A DNA stretch of 47,560 nt from Flavobacterium aquariorum (GTDB taxonomy: Bacteria > Bacteroidota > Bacteroidia > Flavobacteriales > Flavobacteriaceae): NCBI RefSeq assembly GCF_003254745.1, contig NZ_QKXH01000016.1, forward strand, positions 1-47,560. Reading direction: 5' to 3'. Below the pieces are notes generated by a model, which saw only the letters and a program-made list of their open reading frames with translations, searched no databases and was not told the DNA's origin. The stretch's first letter is position 1, and each line of letters starts with the position of its first letter. Of this stretch, positions 1 to 8,719 are shown in pieces. The position numbers and the translations under genes are program-made.

Positions 1-2
1 CA

Positions 3-3000
3 GCAGGAAGTCCAGCAGCTACTTATGCGGTTAGTCCAGCTTTGCCGGCAGGATTAAGTTTAAATGCAGCAACAGGACAAATAACAGGAACACCAACTAC
101 AGCAGTTGCATCTGCAGGATATACCGTCACAGCCAGCAATACTGGTGGTTGTGGAACTGCAACATCGGTTGTAACCATTACCGTGAATGCAAATGCAAGT
201 GTCACATCAGTTACAGGAACAAGTTCATTGTGTATTTCAGGAACGGCAACTTATACAGCAAACTCAATAGTTTTAAGTGGTGGTACTGGATCTTGGAGCA
301 GTAGTAATACGACAGTAGCAACAGTTGATGCTTCGGGAAGTGTAACAGGAGTTGCATCAGGAACTGCTGATATTATTTATACGATTTCAGGAGGCTGTGG
401 CGGAACAGTATCTGCGCAACAATCAGTAACAATAAACCCAAACTTAATCGCCAGCGTATCCATTGCAGCTTCAACATCAACAACAATTTGCTCAGGTACT
501 TCGGTAACTTTTACGGCTACACCGACCAATGGCGGAACCCCAACATACCAGTGGTACAATGGTGCTTCTCCAATTTCAGGTGAAACGGCTGTTACTTATA
601 CTACTACAACATTGGCAAATGGCGATGCCATTTCAGTAGTTATGACGTCGAATGCTACTCCTTGTTTGACAGGAAATCCGGCAACTTCGAATACTATAAC
701 AATGACAGTGAATGCAATTCCGATAGCTCCAGTTCTAAATAATGTAGTTTTGGGCTGTACGGATACTTCTGCTAATGGAGCTTGGGCTGCGGTTCCAAAC
801 GCTACCGATTATCGATTTGATCTTTCTTTAGATCCTTTGTTTGGGACTTTTGTAGCAGGGTATCAAAATTTATCTGTTGCACCATCAGCTACGCCATCAG
901 TTACTGTAAACGGATTGACACCTGGGGTGACCTATTACGCCAGAGCACGGACTGTAAGCAGTTGTGGAAATAGTGCGAATTCAAATACAGCCACTATTTC
1001 GGTGCCTATTACTATAACCACAGATGGCGGACTTACTTGGTCTAATGGTGTTCCGGATAGCACCAAAAAAGTTGTTTTTATAGGTAATGCCAAGATAACA
1101 ACCCAATTAAATGCTTGTTCATGCCAAATTGACCCAGCAGCAAATGTGGTTGTTGGAGTTCCAGTTTTAGATCCATCTTATTTGCCAAATAAAAATGCAG
1201 CTGCTATTTTAAAAATTGAAAACGGATTATATGTAGATCCTGCTGGAAGTTTAACCTTTGAGAATAATGCAAGTTTGATCCAAGTAAACGAGACAACAGG
1301 TTTAAATACTGGAAAAATCATTTACAAACGCGAAACCACACCGATGAAGAATTTCGATTATACCTATTGGTCATCACCGGTAGAAGATCAAGTTTTATAT
1401 ACCTTGTCTCCAAATACATTATTGGATAAATACATGAGTTATTCATTGAACAAATGGGTAGTTGAAATGTCTGGGGCGAGCATGATGAATCCTCCAGGGA
1501 AAGGATTTATTATTCGGGTTCCAAAGCCACAATTCTGGCCAAATCCTCTGGCAACAACTTATATTCAACCAGTACAGTTTGAAGGAGTTCCAAATAATGG
1601 TACTTACACTTTGCCAATTGATCCAAATGGGTATAGTAATCTAATCGGGAATCCATATCCATCGGTTATGAGTGCCGATGACTTTTTAATGGAAAATAGT
1701 GTAAATAATACTAGGCTAGAGGGAACCATTCGTTTATGGACGCATAGTTCGAGTATAACGAACCAAAAATATGCTGGTGCGGATTATGCCTCTTATAATT
1801 TGACAGGGGGCACGGCGGCGGTTACCGGTGGTGAACAACCTTCCGGTAATATAGCGGCAGGCCAATCTTTTTTTGTAAAAAGTGCTGGACCCGGCCCCGT
1901 AGTTTTTAACAATAGTATGCGAGTAGTTATTCATTCAGGAGATAATTCTCAATTTTTTAAAGGAACAAAATCAAAGAAGACTTCAATTGAGAAGCATCGC
2001 GTTTGGTTGAGTTTAAGCAATACGGAAGGAGCTTTCAAAGAATTGCTGGTAGGATATGCTTCAGGTGCTACCAATGGGGCTGATAATGCTTATGACGGAG
2101 CGGCTAGTAGCAGTTATAAATACGTTGATTTTTACAGTATTAATAACAATGCCAATTATATTATACAAGGACGTGCTGTTCCATTTGACAAAACGGATAA
2201 AGTTCCATTGGGTTATAAATCGACATTAGAAGGAACTTTTGTGATAAGCATTGATAAAGTAGACGGAGTTCTGGCCACGCAGCCTGTTTTTATTGAAGAT
2301 AAATTGAACAATGTCATTCATAATTTGAAGGATGGACCCTATTCATTCACTACTGTTGCGGGAGTTTTTGATAATCGTTTTGTGTTACGTTATACTGATA
2401 ATACTCCAGTTGTAACACCGCCGGTTGTAGTCGTTCCTCCAGTAGTGGTTGAACCTCCAGTAGTTGTAGCTCCTCCTGTGGTAGTAGAGCCACCGGTTAT
2501 TGTAGTACCCCCAGTGGTAGTTGATCCTCCTGTAGTAGTTGTGCCGCCAGTAGTGGTAGAACCACCAGTTGTTGTAACGCCTCCTGTAGTAGTTGTACCG
2601 CCAGTAGTGGTAGAGCCACCAGTTGTTGTAACGCCTCCGGTAGTTGTAGATCCTCCTATTGTTGTAACTCCTCCTGTAGTTGTAACACCGCCAGTCGTTG
2701 TAGATCCGCCTGTTGTTGTAACACCTCCCGTGATAGAAATACCTCCTGTAACTGGTTTGGATCCGACATTGGAAAACCCATCTTTTGATAAAAAAGGGAA
2801 ATCGGTTATAGTTTCTGTAAAAAATCATCAAATAAAAATTAATTCTTTTGATGAAATGATGGTTATGGTTATTGTTTATGACCTTAGAGGAAGGTTACTT
2901 TATGAAAATGATCATGTAAACAGTAATGAATTTATAGTGCAAGATCTCAATTCTAGCGATCAGTTTTTAATTGTTGTCACGCAATTGACAAACGGAAAAT

Positions 3001-3032
3001 GGGTGACGAAAGAAATTATTTTCCAAAATTAA
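3..3032 (+). CDS. Giant T9SS-exported Ig/Fn3 surface protein with PPVVVx stalk, paralog 1 (5' end missing)
   Basis: The reading frame is open from the first bases of the window, so the N-terminus and signal peptide lie outside. What is visible, in order: the end of a putative Ig (He_PIG-like) domain; a BIG2-like domain (about 190-435); a cysteine-containing Ig/PKD-like domain (about 436-717); an Fn3-like domain (about 718-1005); a short beta-rich segment with a CSCQID motif; the shared 368-residue module at 1311-2414 containing YTYWSSPV; an 18.5-unit PPVVVx stalk; and a 93-residue C-terminal domain with the YDLRGRLLYE motif, as in T9SS C-terminal sorting domains. It resembles what pipelines call T9SS sorting signal type C; I name that from memory. 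Export to the cell surface or medium is inferred from this domain. Adhesion is a guess from the architecture. It is the first of four tandem paralogs. Confidence 0.85.
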   Translation, partial: AGSPAATYAVSPALPAGLSLNAATGQITGTPTTAVASAGYTVTASNTGGCGTATSVVTITVNANASVTSVTGTSSLCISGTATYTANSIVLSGGTGSWSSSNTTVATVDASGSVTGVASGTADIIYTISGGCGGTVSAQQSVTINPNLIASVSIAASTSTTICSGTSVTFTATPTNGGTPTYQWYNGASPISGETAVTYTTTTLANGDAISVVMTSNATPCLTGNPATSNTITMTVNAIPIAPVLNNVVLGCTDTSANGAWAAVPNATDYRFDLSLDPLFGTFVAGYQNLSVAPSATPSVTVNGLTPGVTYYARARTVSSCGNSANSNTATISVPITITTDGGLTWSNGVPDSTKKVVFIGNAKITTQLNACSCQIDPAANVVVGVPVLDPSYLPNKNAAAILKIENGLYVDPAGSLTFENNASLIQVNETTGLNTGKIIYKRETTPMKNFDYTYWSSPVEDQVLYTLSPNTLLDKYMSYSLNKWVVEMSGASMMNPPGKGFIIRVPKPQFWPNPLATTYIQPVQFEGVPNNGTYTLPIDPNGYSNLIGNPYPSVMSADDFLMENSVNNTRLEGTIRLWTHSSSITNQKYAGADYASYNLTGGTAAVTGGEQPSGNIAAGQSFFVKSAGPGPVVFNNSMRVVIHSGDNSQFFKGTKSKKTSIEKHRVWLSLSNTEGAFKELLVGYASGATNGADNAYDGAASSSYKYVDFYSINNNANYIIQGRAVPFDKTDKVPLGYKSTLEGTFVISIDKVDGVLATQPVFIEDKLNNVIHNLKDGPYSFTTVAGVFDNRFVLRYTDNTPVVTPPVVVVPPVVVEPPVVVAPPVVVEPPVIVVPPVVVDPPVVVVPPVVVEPPVVVTPPVVVVPPVVVEPPVVVTPPVVVDPPIVVTPPVVVTPPVVVDPPVVVTPPVIEIPPVTGLDPTLENPSFDKKGKSVIVSVKNHQIKINSFDEMMVMVIVYDLRGRLLYENDHVNSNEFIVQDLNSSDQFLIVVTQLTNGKWVTKEIIFQN
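2418..2750 (+). repeat. PPVVVx hexapeptide (18-bp) repeat array, 18.5 units
   Basis: In-frame 18-bp units encode Pro-Pro-Val-Val-Val-x, where x is mostly V, E, D, T or A. They sit between the shared module and the C-terminal sorting-like domain. Synonymous codons vary from unit to unit, so the protein pattern is kept while the DNA is imperfect. The likely role is a stiff extended spacer. Confidence 0.95.
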
Positions 3033-3050
3033 TTTCATAGTATTATTTTA

Positions 3051-3095
3051 TTAATAACCCCATTCTGATTATTCAGAATGGGGTTATTAATTTTT
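3051..3095 (+). terminator. Intrinsic terminator after paralog 1
   Basis: A perfect 18-bp stem (3051-3068 with 3073-3090) encloses a TTAT loop and is followed by a short T run. It starts 18 bp after the stop codon. Its loop-side sequence (TTATTCAGA) recurs in the terminators after paralogs 2 and 3. Confidence 0.9.
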
Positions 3096-3122
3096 AAAAA
3101 CAAAATCTTACAAATTTCATAT

Positions 3123-3189
3123 TTAACATTTGTTTAGCTGATAAAGATGCTATATGTCACTAAATGAGTGGTTTTTAGTTTTATATTTG
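3123..3189 (+). promoter_or_regulatory. Putative promoter with upstream box for paralog 2
   Basis: TATATTTG at 3182-3189 fits the Bacteroidota -7 consensus TAnnTTTG. A box at 3123-3148 (TTAACA.TTGTTTAGC..ATAAAGAT) recurs upstream of paralog 3 at exactly the same distance (59 bp) from its TATATTTG. A third shared box lies closer to the gene at 3238-3276 (AATACCAACTGATTG). No clear -33 TTG is visible. The interpretation as promoter plus activator site is inference. Confidence 0.55.
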
Positions 3190-3304
3190 CAAAAATTTCT
3201 GCATGCCTTTATACAAATGTATGCAATCCACTAATGGCAATACCAACTGATTGAAATCAGGTTCATTAGCAAAAATAAATTAGATTCTAAATACCACCCC
3301 CTAT

Positions 3305-6300
3305 ATGACTAGAATATTACTTAGGAAAATTCTTTTTTCATTTTTATTATTTTTTACATTATATACTAATGGCCAAACTTTTGTAGGTCCCGGTACAGAT
3401 TGGAATACGGCTTCAAACTGGTCCCCATCTGGAGTTCCTTCGACTTCTATTTCGGGAATTATTATAATTAATTCGAATGTTAATGTTGCGAGTATCTCTG
3501 TCAAAAATAATGGTGAACTTATTGTTAATTCTCCTGCAGTTTTAACTGTTGGATCAATTGGTAATTCTGCATCTACGCAGGTGGTAGATTTTCAAAACGG
3601 TTCTAAAGTTACTGTAAATTCAGGAGCGTCAATGATAGTGTATGGTTTGTTGAATAACAGCAATAATAGTAATAATGTTAAGTTTGACGGAGCGGTAAGC
3701 GTAGATGGGAATGTTACAGTTGGTAATGGTTCTACAATTAATGGTTCAGGCAGTTTGTCTACAACAGGAACAGTTACGGGTGGCGGTACAGTTTTTGGAA
3801 CTGGAGATGATTGTACCAGTGGGAATGGATGTAATTATGGTTGTTCTGTCAATACTATTTCAGCTTCTCAGACGATTTGTTCCGGCAGTACAGCAACTCT
3901 TACAGGGAATACGGGTACGGGCTATTCTTATCAATGGCAATCTAGTACAACTTCTTCTTCAACAGGATTTAGTAATATTTCAGGTGCAACAGGAAATAAT
4001 TATACATCATCAGCATTAACAACAACGACTTATTATAGACGTATTGTGACTGTGTCAGGTTGTTCATCTTCAAATTCAAATGTTGTTAAAGTTACGCCAA
4101 CCCCATTACCTGCTGCGCCAACTAGCTTAGGTGGATGGAGTCCAAGTTGTAATGGTTATGTTGTAAGTTGGAGTGGGTCTGCTACAAAGTTTTATTTAGA
4201 TGTGTCGACGACCAGTACATTCGATGTGGGGACTATTGTTTCGGCTTACGATAATAAAGATGTGGGTAATGTAAATAATGTAACATTAACTGGATTAACT
4301 TCAAATACTACATATTACTTTAGAGTTAGGGCATTTGGTTCTTCTTGTTTAAGTAATAATTCTTCCACAGGAACTTTTACGACATTGACAATAGCTACTC
4401 CAACAAATATTAGAGGAGATAATGCTAGCTGGTGTAGTTATATAGCAAGATGGGATGGTTCTGCTACAAAGTTTTATTTGGACGTGGCAACCAGTAATAC
4501 ATTTTCTGTTGGAACTATGGTCTCAGCTTATAGTAATAAAGATGTCGGAAACGTAAACAATTTAACTTTATCTGGATTGACACCAAATACGGTTTATTAT
4601 TTTAGAGTTAGACGCCTAGAATCTTGCGGTTTGAGCGATAATTCGGCTGTAGGCAGTTTTACAACCTTATCCATACCCATACCTACAGCCAATACAGGAT
4701 ATGCTAATTGTAATGATTGGATGGCTCAATGGAACAACGCTAGTGTAGATGGGTATTATTTAGATGTTGCAATAGATAATGCATTTACAAATTATGTAAG
4801 CGGTTATCAAAATTTAGATGTGGGGAACGTTATCGCATATAATATAACTGGTTTAGCTCGTGGAGGAACTTATTATTATAGAGTAAAATCAAAAACCAGT
4901 TGTGGATTTGGGGGGTATTCTAATGTAGTTACCTTTGTAGAAAAGGGTAATAATTCTTCTAATCCAGGAACAATTTCTGGAGCAGCGTCGATTTGTGTTG
5001 GAGCGAGCACTACATTTACAAACAGCGGAAGTAATCCTTCAAATGGTACTTGGTCTATTTTTAATCAATCTGGAGCAGCAACTATTACGGGTGCTGGGGT
5101 TGTTACAGGAACATTGGCTGGTGTTGTTAGCGTAGTTTATACGGTAGGTACTGGCTGTTTATCTTCTACATCAAAATTATTAACAATTGATGGCGGAAGC
5201 GTTTCAGCTGCGTCATCAACTCCAACGGTTTGTTTCAATACCGCAATAACTCCAATAACCCATGTAACGAGTGGATTTACAGGAATTGGGAGTTCAACAA
5301 ATTTGCCAGCTGGTGTGAGTGCATCTTTTGCATCAAATATTATCACTATTAGTGGAACTCCAACAGCATTAGGAACATTTAATTACAGCATTTCATTAAT
5401 GGGCGGTTGTGGAGGTGTTAACGCTACAGGAACTATTACAGTAAATGCATCGCCAACAATTGTTGCAATTTCAGCACCAGCAGCACTGTGCTCAAGTGGT
5501 TCGTTGAATCCAACGGCACCAGTGGTTATAGTTAATGGTTCAGCAGTTACGGCATCAGGCTGGCAACTGGAAACAGCAGTTTCTAATGGATCATTTGTAA
5601 ATCAAACAATGCCTTATACGGTTGCCTTTGCTGACAATGGTAAAAAGATTAGATATTATGCCACTAACGGTTGCGGTACAACAAATGGCAATGCGGTAAC
5701 TGTAACAGTAAATCCAAATTTGCCTGCAAGTGTGACTATTGCAGCTTCAACAGCAACAACAATTTGTGCGGGGACCTCAGTAACTTTTACCGCCAGTCCA
5801 ATCAATGGAGGAGCCCCTACGTACCAATGGTACAAAGGAGGCACCCCAATTTCAGGGGAAACAGCAGCTACATATACAACATCCACTTTGGCAAATGGTG
5901 ATGCAGTTTCAGTAGTTATGACATCGACTGCGACTCCTTGTTTGACAGGAAATCCGGCAACTTCGAATACTATAACAATGACAGTGAACGCAACTCCGAT
6001 AGCTCCAGTTCTAAACAATGTGGTTTTGGGCTGTACGGATACTTCTGCTAATGAAGCTTGGGCTGCGGTTCTAAATAGTACCGATTACCGATTTGATCTT
6101 TCTCTAGATTCTTCATTTGGGACTTTTGTAACAGGATATCAAAATGTTTCTGTTGCACCATCAGCTACGCCTTCAGCTACTGTAAACGGATTAATGCCAG
6201 GAGTAACCTATTATGTCAGAGCACGTACTGTAGGCAGTTGCGGAACTAGTGCTAATTCAAATACAGCCACTATTTCGGTGCCTATTACTATAACCACAGA

Positions 6301-8431
6301 TGGCGGACTTACCTGGTCTAATGGTATGCCGGATAGCACCAAAAAAGTTGTTTTTATAGGTAACGCCAAGATAACAACCCAATTAAATGCCTGTTCATGC
6401 CAAATTGACCCAGCAGCAAATGTGGTTGTTGGAGTTCCAGTTTTAGATCCATCATATTTACCGGGTAAGAATGCAGCTGCTATTTTAAAAATTCAAAACG
6501 GATTGCACGTTGATCCAACAGGTAGTTTAACCTTTGAGAACAATGCAAGTTTGATCCAAGTAAATGAGACAAGGGGTTTAAATACCGGAAAAATCATCTA
6601 CAAGCGAGAAACTGCTCCGATGAAGAATTTCGATTATACCTATTGGTCATCACCGGTGGAAGATCAAGTTTTGTTTACCTTGTCTCCAAATACATTATTG
6701 GATAAATACATGAGTTATTCAATGAACAAATGGGTAGTTGAAATGTCTGGGGCGAGCATGATGAATCCTCCAGGGAAAGGATTTATTATTCGGGTTCCAA
6801 AACCACAATTCTGGCCAAATCCGATGGCAACAACTTATATTCAACCGGTACAGTTTGAAGGAGTTCCAAATAATGGTGCATATACCTTACCAATTGATCC
6901 AACTGGGTATAGCAACCTGATCGGGAATCCCTATCCGTCGGCTATGAGTGCTGATGATTTTTTAATTGAAAACGCGGTTACAAATACCAGAGTTGAGGGA
7001 ACGATTCGATTGTGGACGCACACTACCGACATAACGAACCAAAAATATGCTGGTGCGGATTATGCATCTTATAATATTTTAGGAGGGGTGACTACCGGGA
7101 ATGGTATCGTAATTCCATCAGGTAATATAGCGGCCGGTCAATCTTTCTTTGTAAAAAGCGTTGATGGTGGATCTGTTGTCTTGAAAAATAGTATGCGAGT
7201 TGGCGTTTCAGGAGAAAATGCTCAATTTTTTAAAGGAACAAAATCAAAAAATACTTCAATTGAGAAACATCGTGTTTGGTTGAGTTTAAGCAATACGGAA
7301 GGAGCTTTCAAAGAATTGCTGGTAGGATATGCTACAGGTGCTACTAATGGGGCCGATAATGCTTATGACGGGGCGTCTAGCACCAGTTATAAATACGTTG
7401 ATTTTTACAGTATTAATAACAATGCCAATTATATTATACAAGGGCGTGCTGTCCCATTTGACAAAACGGACAAAGTGCCATTGGGTTATAAATCGACATT
7501 AGAAGGAACTTTTGTGATAAGCATTGATAAAGTAGACGGAGTTCTGGCCACGCAGCCTGTTTTTATTGAAGATAAATTGAACAATGTTATTCATAATTTG
7601 AAGGATGGACCCTATTCATTCACTACTGTTGCGGGAGTTTTTGATAATCGTTTTGTGTTGCGTTATACTGATAATACTCCAGTTGTAACACCTCCGGTTG
7701 TAGTCGGTCCTCCAGTAGTGGTTGAACCTCCAGTAGTTGTAGCTCCTCCTGTGGTAGTAGAGCCACCGGTTATTGTAGTACCCCCAGTGGTAGTTGATCC
7801 TCCTGTAGTAGTTGTGCCGCCAGTAGTGGTAGAACCACCAGTTGTTGTAACGCCTCCTGTAGTGATTGATCCCCCTATTGCTGTAACGCCACCTGTTGTT
7901 ATAGATCCTCCTATTGTTGTAACGCCTCCAGTAGTTGTAACTCCTCCTGTAGTTGTAGATCCTCCTATTGTTGTAACGCCTCCAGTAGTTGTAGATCCAC
8001 CGATTGTTGTAACGCCTCCGGTGGTAGTCGAACCTCCTGTAGTAGTTATGCCTCCAGTTGTTGTAGATCCACCGATTGTTTCAACGCCACCGGTAGTTGT
8101 AGTTCCGCCTGTTGTTGTAACACCTCCCGTGATAGAAATACCTCCTGTAACTGGTTTGGATCCGACATTGGAAAACCCATCTTTTGATAAAAAAGGGAAA
8201 TCGGTTATAGTTTCTGTAAAAAATCATCAAATAAAAATTAATTCTTTTGATGAAACGATGGTTATGGTTATTGTTTATGACCTAAGAGGAAGGTTGCTTT
8301 ATGAAAATGATCATGTAAACAGTAATGAATTTATAGTGCAAGATCTTAATTCTAGCGATCAGTTTTTAATTGTTGTCACGCAATTGACAAACGGAAAATG
8401 GGTGACGAAAGAAATTATTTTTCAAAATTAA
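3305..8431 (+). CDS. Giant T9SS-exported surface protein with PPVVVx stalk, paralog 2
   Basis: This is a complete 1708-residue protein. A signal peptide (ILLRKILFSFLLFFTLYTNGQ) ends near residue 24. The head is a beta-solenoid-like segment (about 25-175) of short repeated strands with TDWNTASNWSP at its start. An Ig-like domain and three Fn3-like domains follow (about 265-555); the first two of these Fn3 copies share long runs such as SATKFYLDV and look like a recent internal duplication. More Ig/PKD-like domains and another Fn3 follow, homologous to paralog 1. Then come the shared 368-residue module (residues 1095-1462), a 25.5-unit PPVVVx stalk (1463-1615) and a C-terminal sorting-like domain almost identical to those of paralogs 1 and 3. 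The ATG at 3305 is chosen because it immediately precedes the signal peptide. Function is unknown; a surface adhesin is likely. Confidence 0.9.
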   Translation: MTRILLRKILFSFLLFFTLYTNGQTFVGPGTDWNTASNWSPSGVPSTSISGIIIINSNVNVASISVKNNGELIVNSPAVLTVGSIGNSASTQVVDFQNGSKVTVNSGASMIVYGLLNNSNNSNNVKFDGAVSVDGNVTVGNGSTINGSGSLSTTGTVTGGGTVFGTGDDCTSGNGCNYGCSVNTISASQTICSGSTATLTGNTGTGYSYQWQSSTTSSSTGFSNISGATGNNYTSSALTTTTYYRRIVTVSGCSSSNSNVVKVTPTPLPAAPTSLGGWSPSCNGYVVSWSGSATKFYLDVSTTSTFDVGTIVSAYDNKDVGNVNNVTLTGLTSNTTYYFRVRAFGSSCLSNNSSTGTFTTLTIATPTNIRGDNASWCSYIARWDGSATKFYLDVATSNTFSVGTMVSAYSNKDVGNVNNLTLSGLTPNTVYYFRVRRLESCGLSDNSAVGSFTTLSIPIPTANTGYANCNDWMAQWNNASVDGYYLDVAIDNAFTNYVSGYQNLDVGNVIAYNITGLARGGTYYYRVKSKTSCGFGGYSNVVTFVEKGNNSSNPGTISGAASICVGASTTFTNSGSNPSNGTWSIFNQSGAATITGAGVVTGTLAGVVSVVYTVGTGCLSSTSKLLTIDGGSVSAASSTPTVCFNTAITPITHVTSGFTGIGSSTNLPAGVSASFASNIITISGTPTALGTFNYSISLMGGCGGVNATGTITVNASPTIVAISAPAALCSSGSLNPTAPVVIVNGSAVTASGWQLETAVSNGSFVNQTMPYTVAFADNGKKIRYYATNGCGTTNGNAVTVTVNPNLPASVTIAASTATTICAGTSVTFTASPINGGAPTYQWYKGGTPISGETAATYTTSTLANGDAVSVVMTSTATPCLTGNPATSNTITMTVNATPIAPVLNNVVLGCTDTSANEAWAAVLNSTDYRFDLSLDSSFGTFVTGYQNVSVAPSATPSATVNGLMPGVTYYVRARTVGSCGTSANSNTATISVPITITTDGGLTWSNGMPDSTKKVVFIGNAKITTQLNACSCQIDPAANVVVGVPVLDPSYLPGKNAAAILKIQNGLHVDPTGSLTFENNASLIQVNETRGLNTGKIIYKRETAPMKNFDYTYWSSPVEDQVLFTLSPNTLLDKYMSYSMNKWVVEMSGASMMNPPGKGFIIRVPKPQFWPNPMATTYIQPVQFEGVPNNGAYTLPIDPTGYSNLIGNPYPSAMSADDFLIENAVTNTRVEGTIRLWTHTTDITNQKYAGADYASYNILGGVTTGNGIVIPSGNIAAGQSFFVKSVDGGSVVLKNSMRVGVSGENAQFFKGTKSKNTSIEKHRVWLSLSNTEGAFKELLVGYATGATNGADNAYDGASSTSYKYVDFYSINNNANYIIQGRAVPFDKTDKVPLGYKSTLEGTFVISIDKVDGVLATQPVFIEDKLNNVIHNLKDGPYSFTTVAGVFDNRFVLRYTDNTPVVTPPVVVGPPVVVEPPVVVAPPVVVEPPVIVVPPVVVDPPVVVVPPVVVEPPVVVTPPVVIDPPIAVTPPVVIDPPIVVTPPVVVTPPVVVDPPIVVTPPVVVDPPIVVTPPVVVEPPVVVMPPVVVDPPIVSTPPVVVVPPVVVTPPVIEIPPVTGLDPTLENPSFDKKGKSVIVSVKNHQIKINSFDETMVMVIVYDLRGRLLYENDHVNSNEFIVQDLNSSDQFLIVVTQLTNGKWVTKEIIFQN
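7691..8149 (+). repeat. PPVVVx hexapeptide repeat array, 25.5 units
   Basis: 459 bp of in-frame 18-bp units. The first nine units are nearly base-identical to the first nine of paralog 1, while later units differ in order and number. This fits unequal recombination or slippage inside the array. Confidence 0.95.
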
Positions 8432-8450
8432 TTCATAATGTAAGTTTTTT

Positions 8451-8488
8451 AAAATCCTATTCTGGTTATTCAGAGTGGGATTTTTTTT
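8451..8488 (+). terminator. Intrinsic terminator after paralog 2
   Basis: The stem 8451-8464 pairs with 8471-8484, including G-U pairs, around a GTTATT loop. It runs into eight Ts. It is clearly related to the terminators after paralogs 1 and 3. Confidence 0.9.
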
Positions 8489-8580
8489 ATCAAGTTAAAT
8501 AACTATATATGAATTGAATAAGTATTTCGTTTGAGTTTTAATATTTCTATAAAAGAAATAAAAACTTACTATTTTTTGAA

Positions 8581-8647
8581 TTAACAATTGTTTAGCGAAT
8601 AAAGATTGTTTTTGTCGATAAATCATTACTAATTAGTTTTATATTTG
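8581..8647 (+). promoter_or_regulatory. Putative promoter with upstream box for paralog 3
   Basis: TATATTTG at 8640-8647 is preceded by the same TTAACA.TTGTTTAGC box (8581-8606) and the same spacing as upstream of paralog 2. The AATACCAACTGATTG box is at 8665-8703, much closer to the -7 element than in paralog 2. The TTG within that last box could be read as an early start codon, but the signal peptide argues for the ATG at 8720. Confidence 0.55.
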
Positions 8648-8719
8648 TCCAATATTACTAATATTAATACCAACTGATTGGAAGTAGGTTTATTAGTAAA
8701 AAACATATTAGACCACTCT

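Noticed and set aside
2418..2750. Short regularly spaced repeats that could suggest a CRISPR array
   Set aside because: The units are contiguous 18-bp coding repeats without spacers, in frame within a large protein, and no cas genes are present.
2385..2831. Long minus-strand open frame rich in Tyr, Asn and Arg opposite a PPVVVx array (similar at 14084-14656 and 17311-17526)
   Set aside because: It is a by-product of the 18-bp repeat, which lacks stop codons on the opposite strand. It has no start context, no conserved domain and extreme composition.
8678..8719. TTG start for paralog 3
   Set aside because: It falls inside a regulatory box shared with paralog 2, and the ATG at 8720 begins a clean signal peptide.
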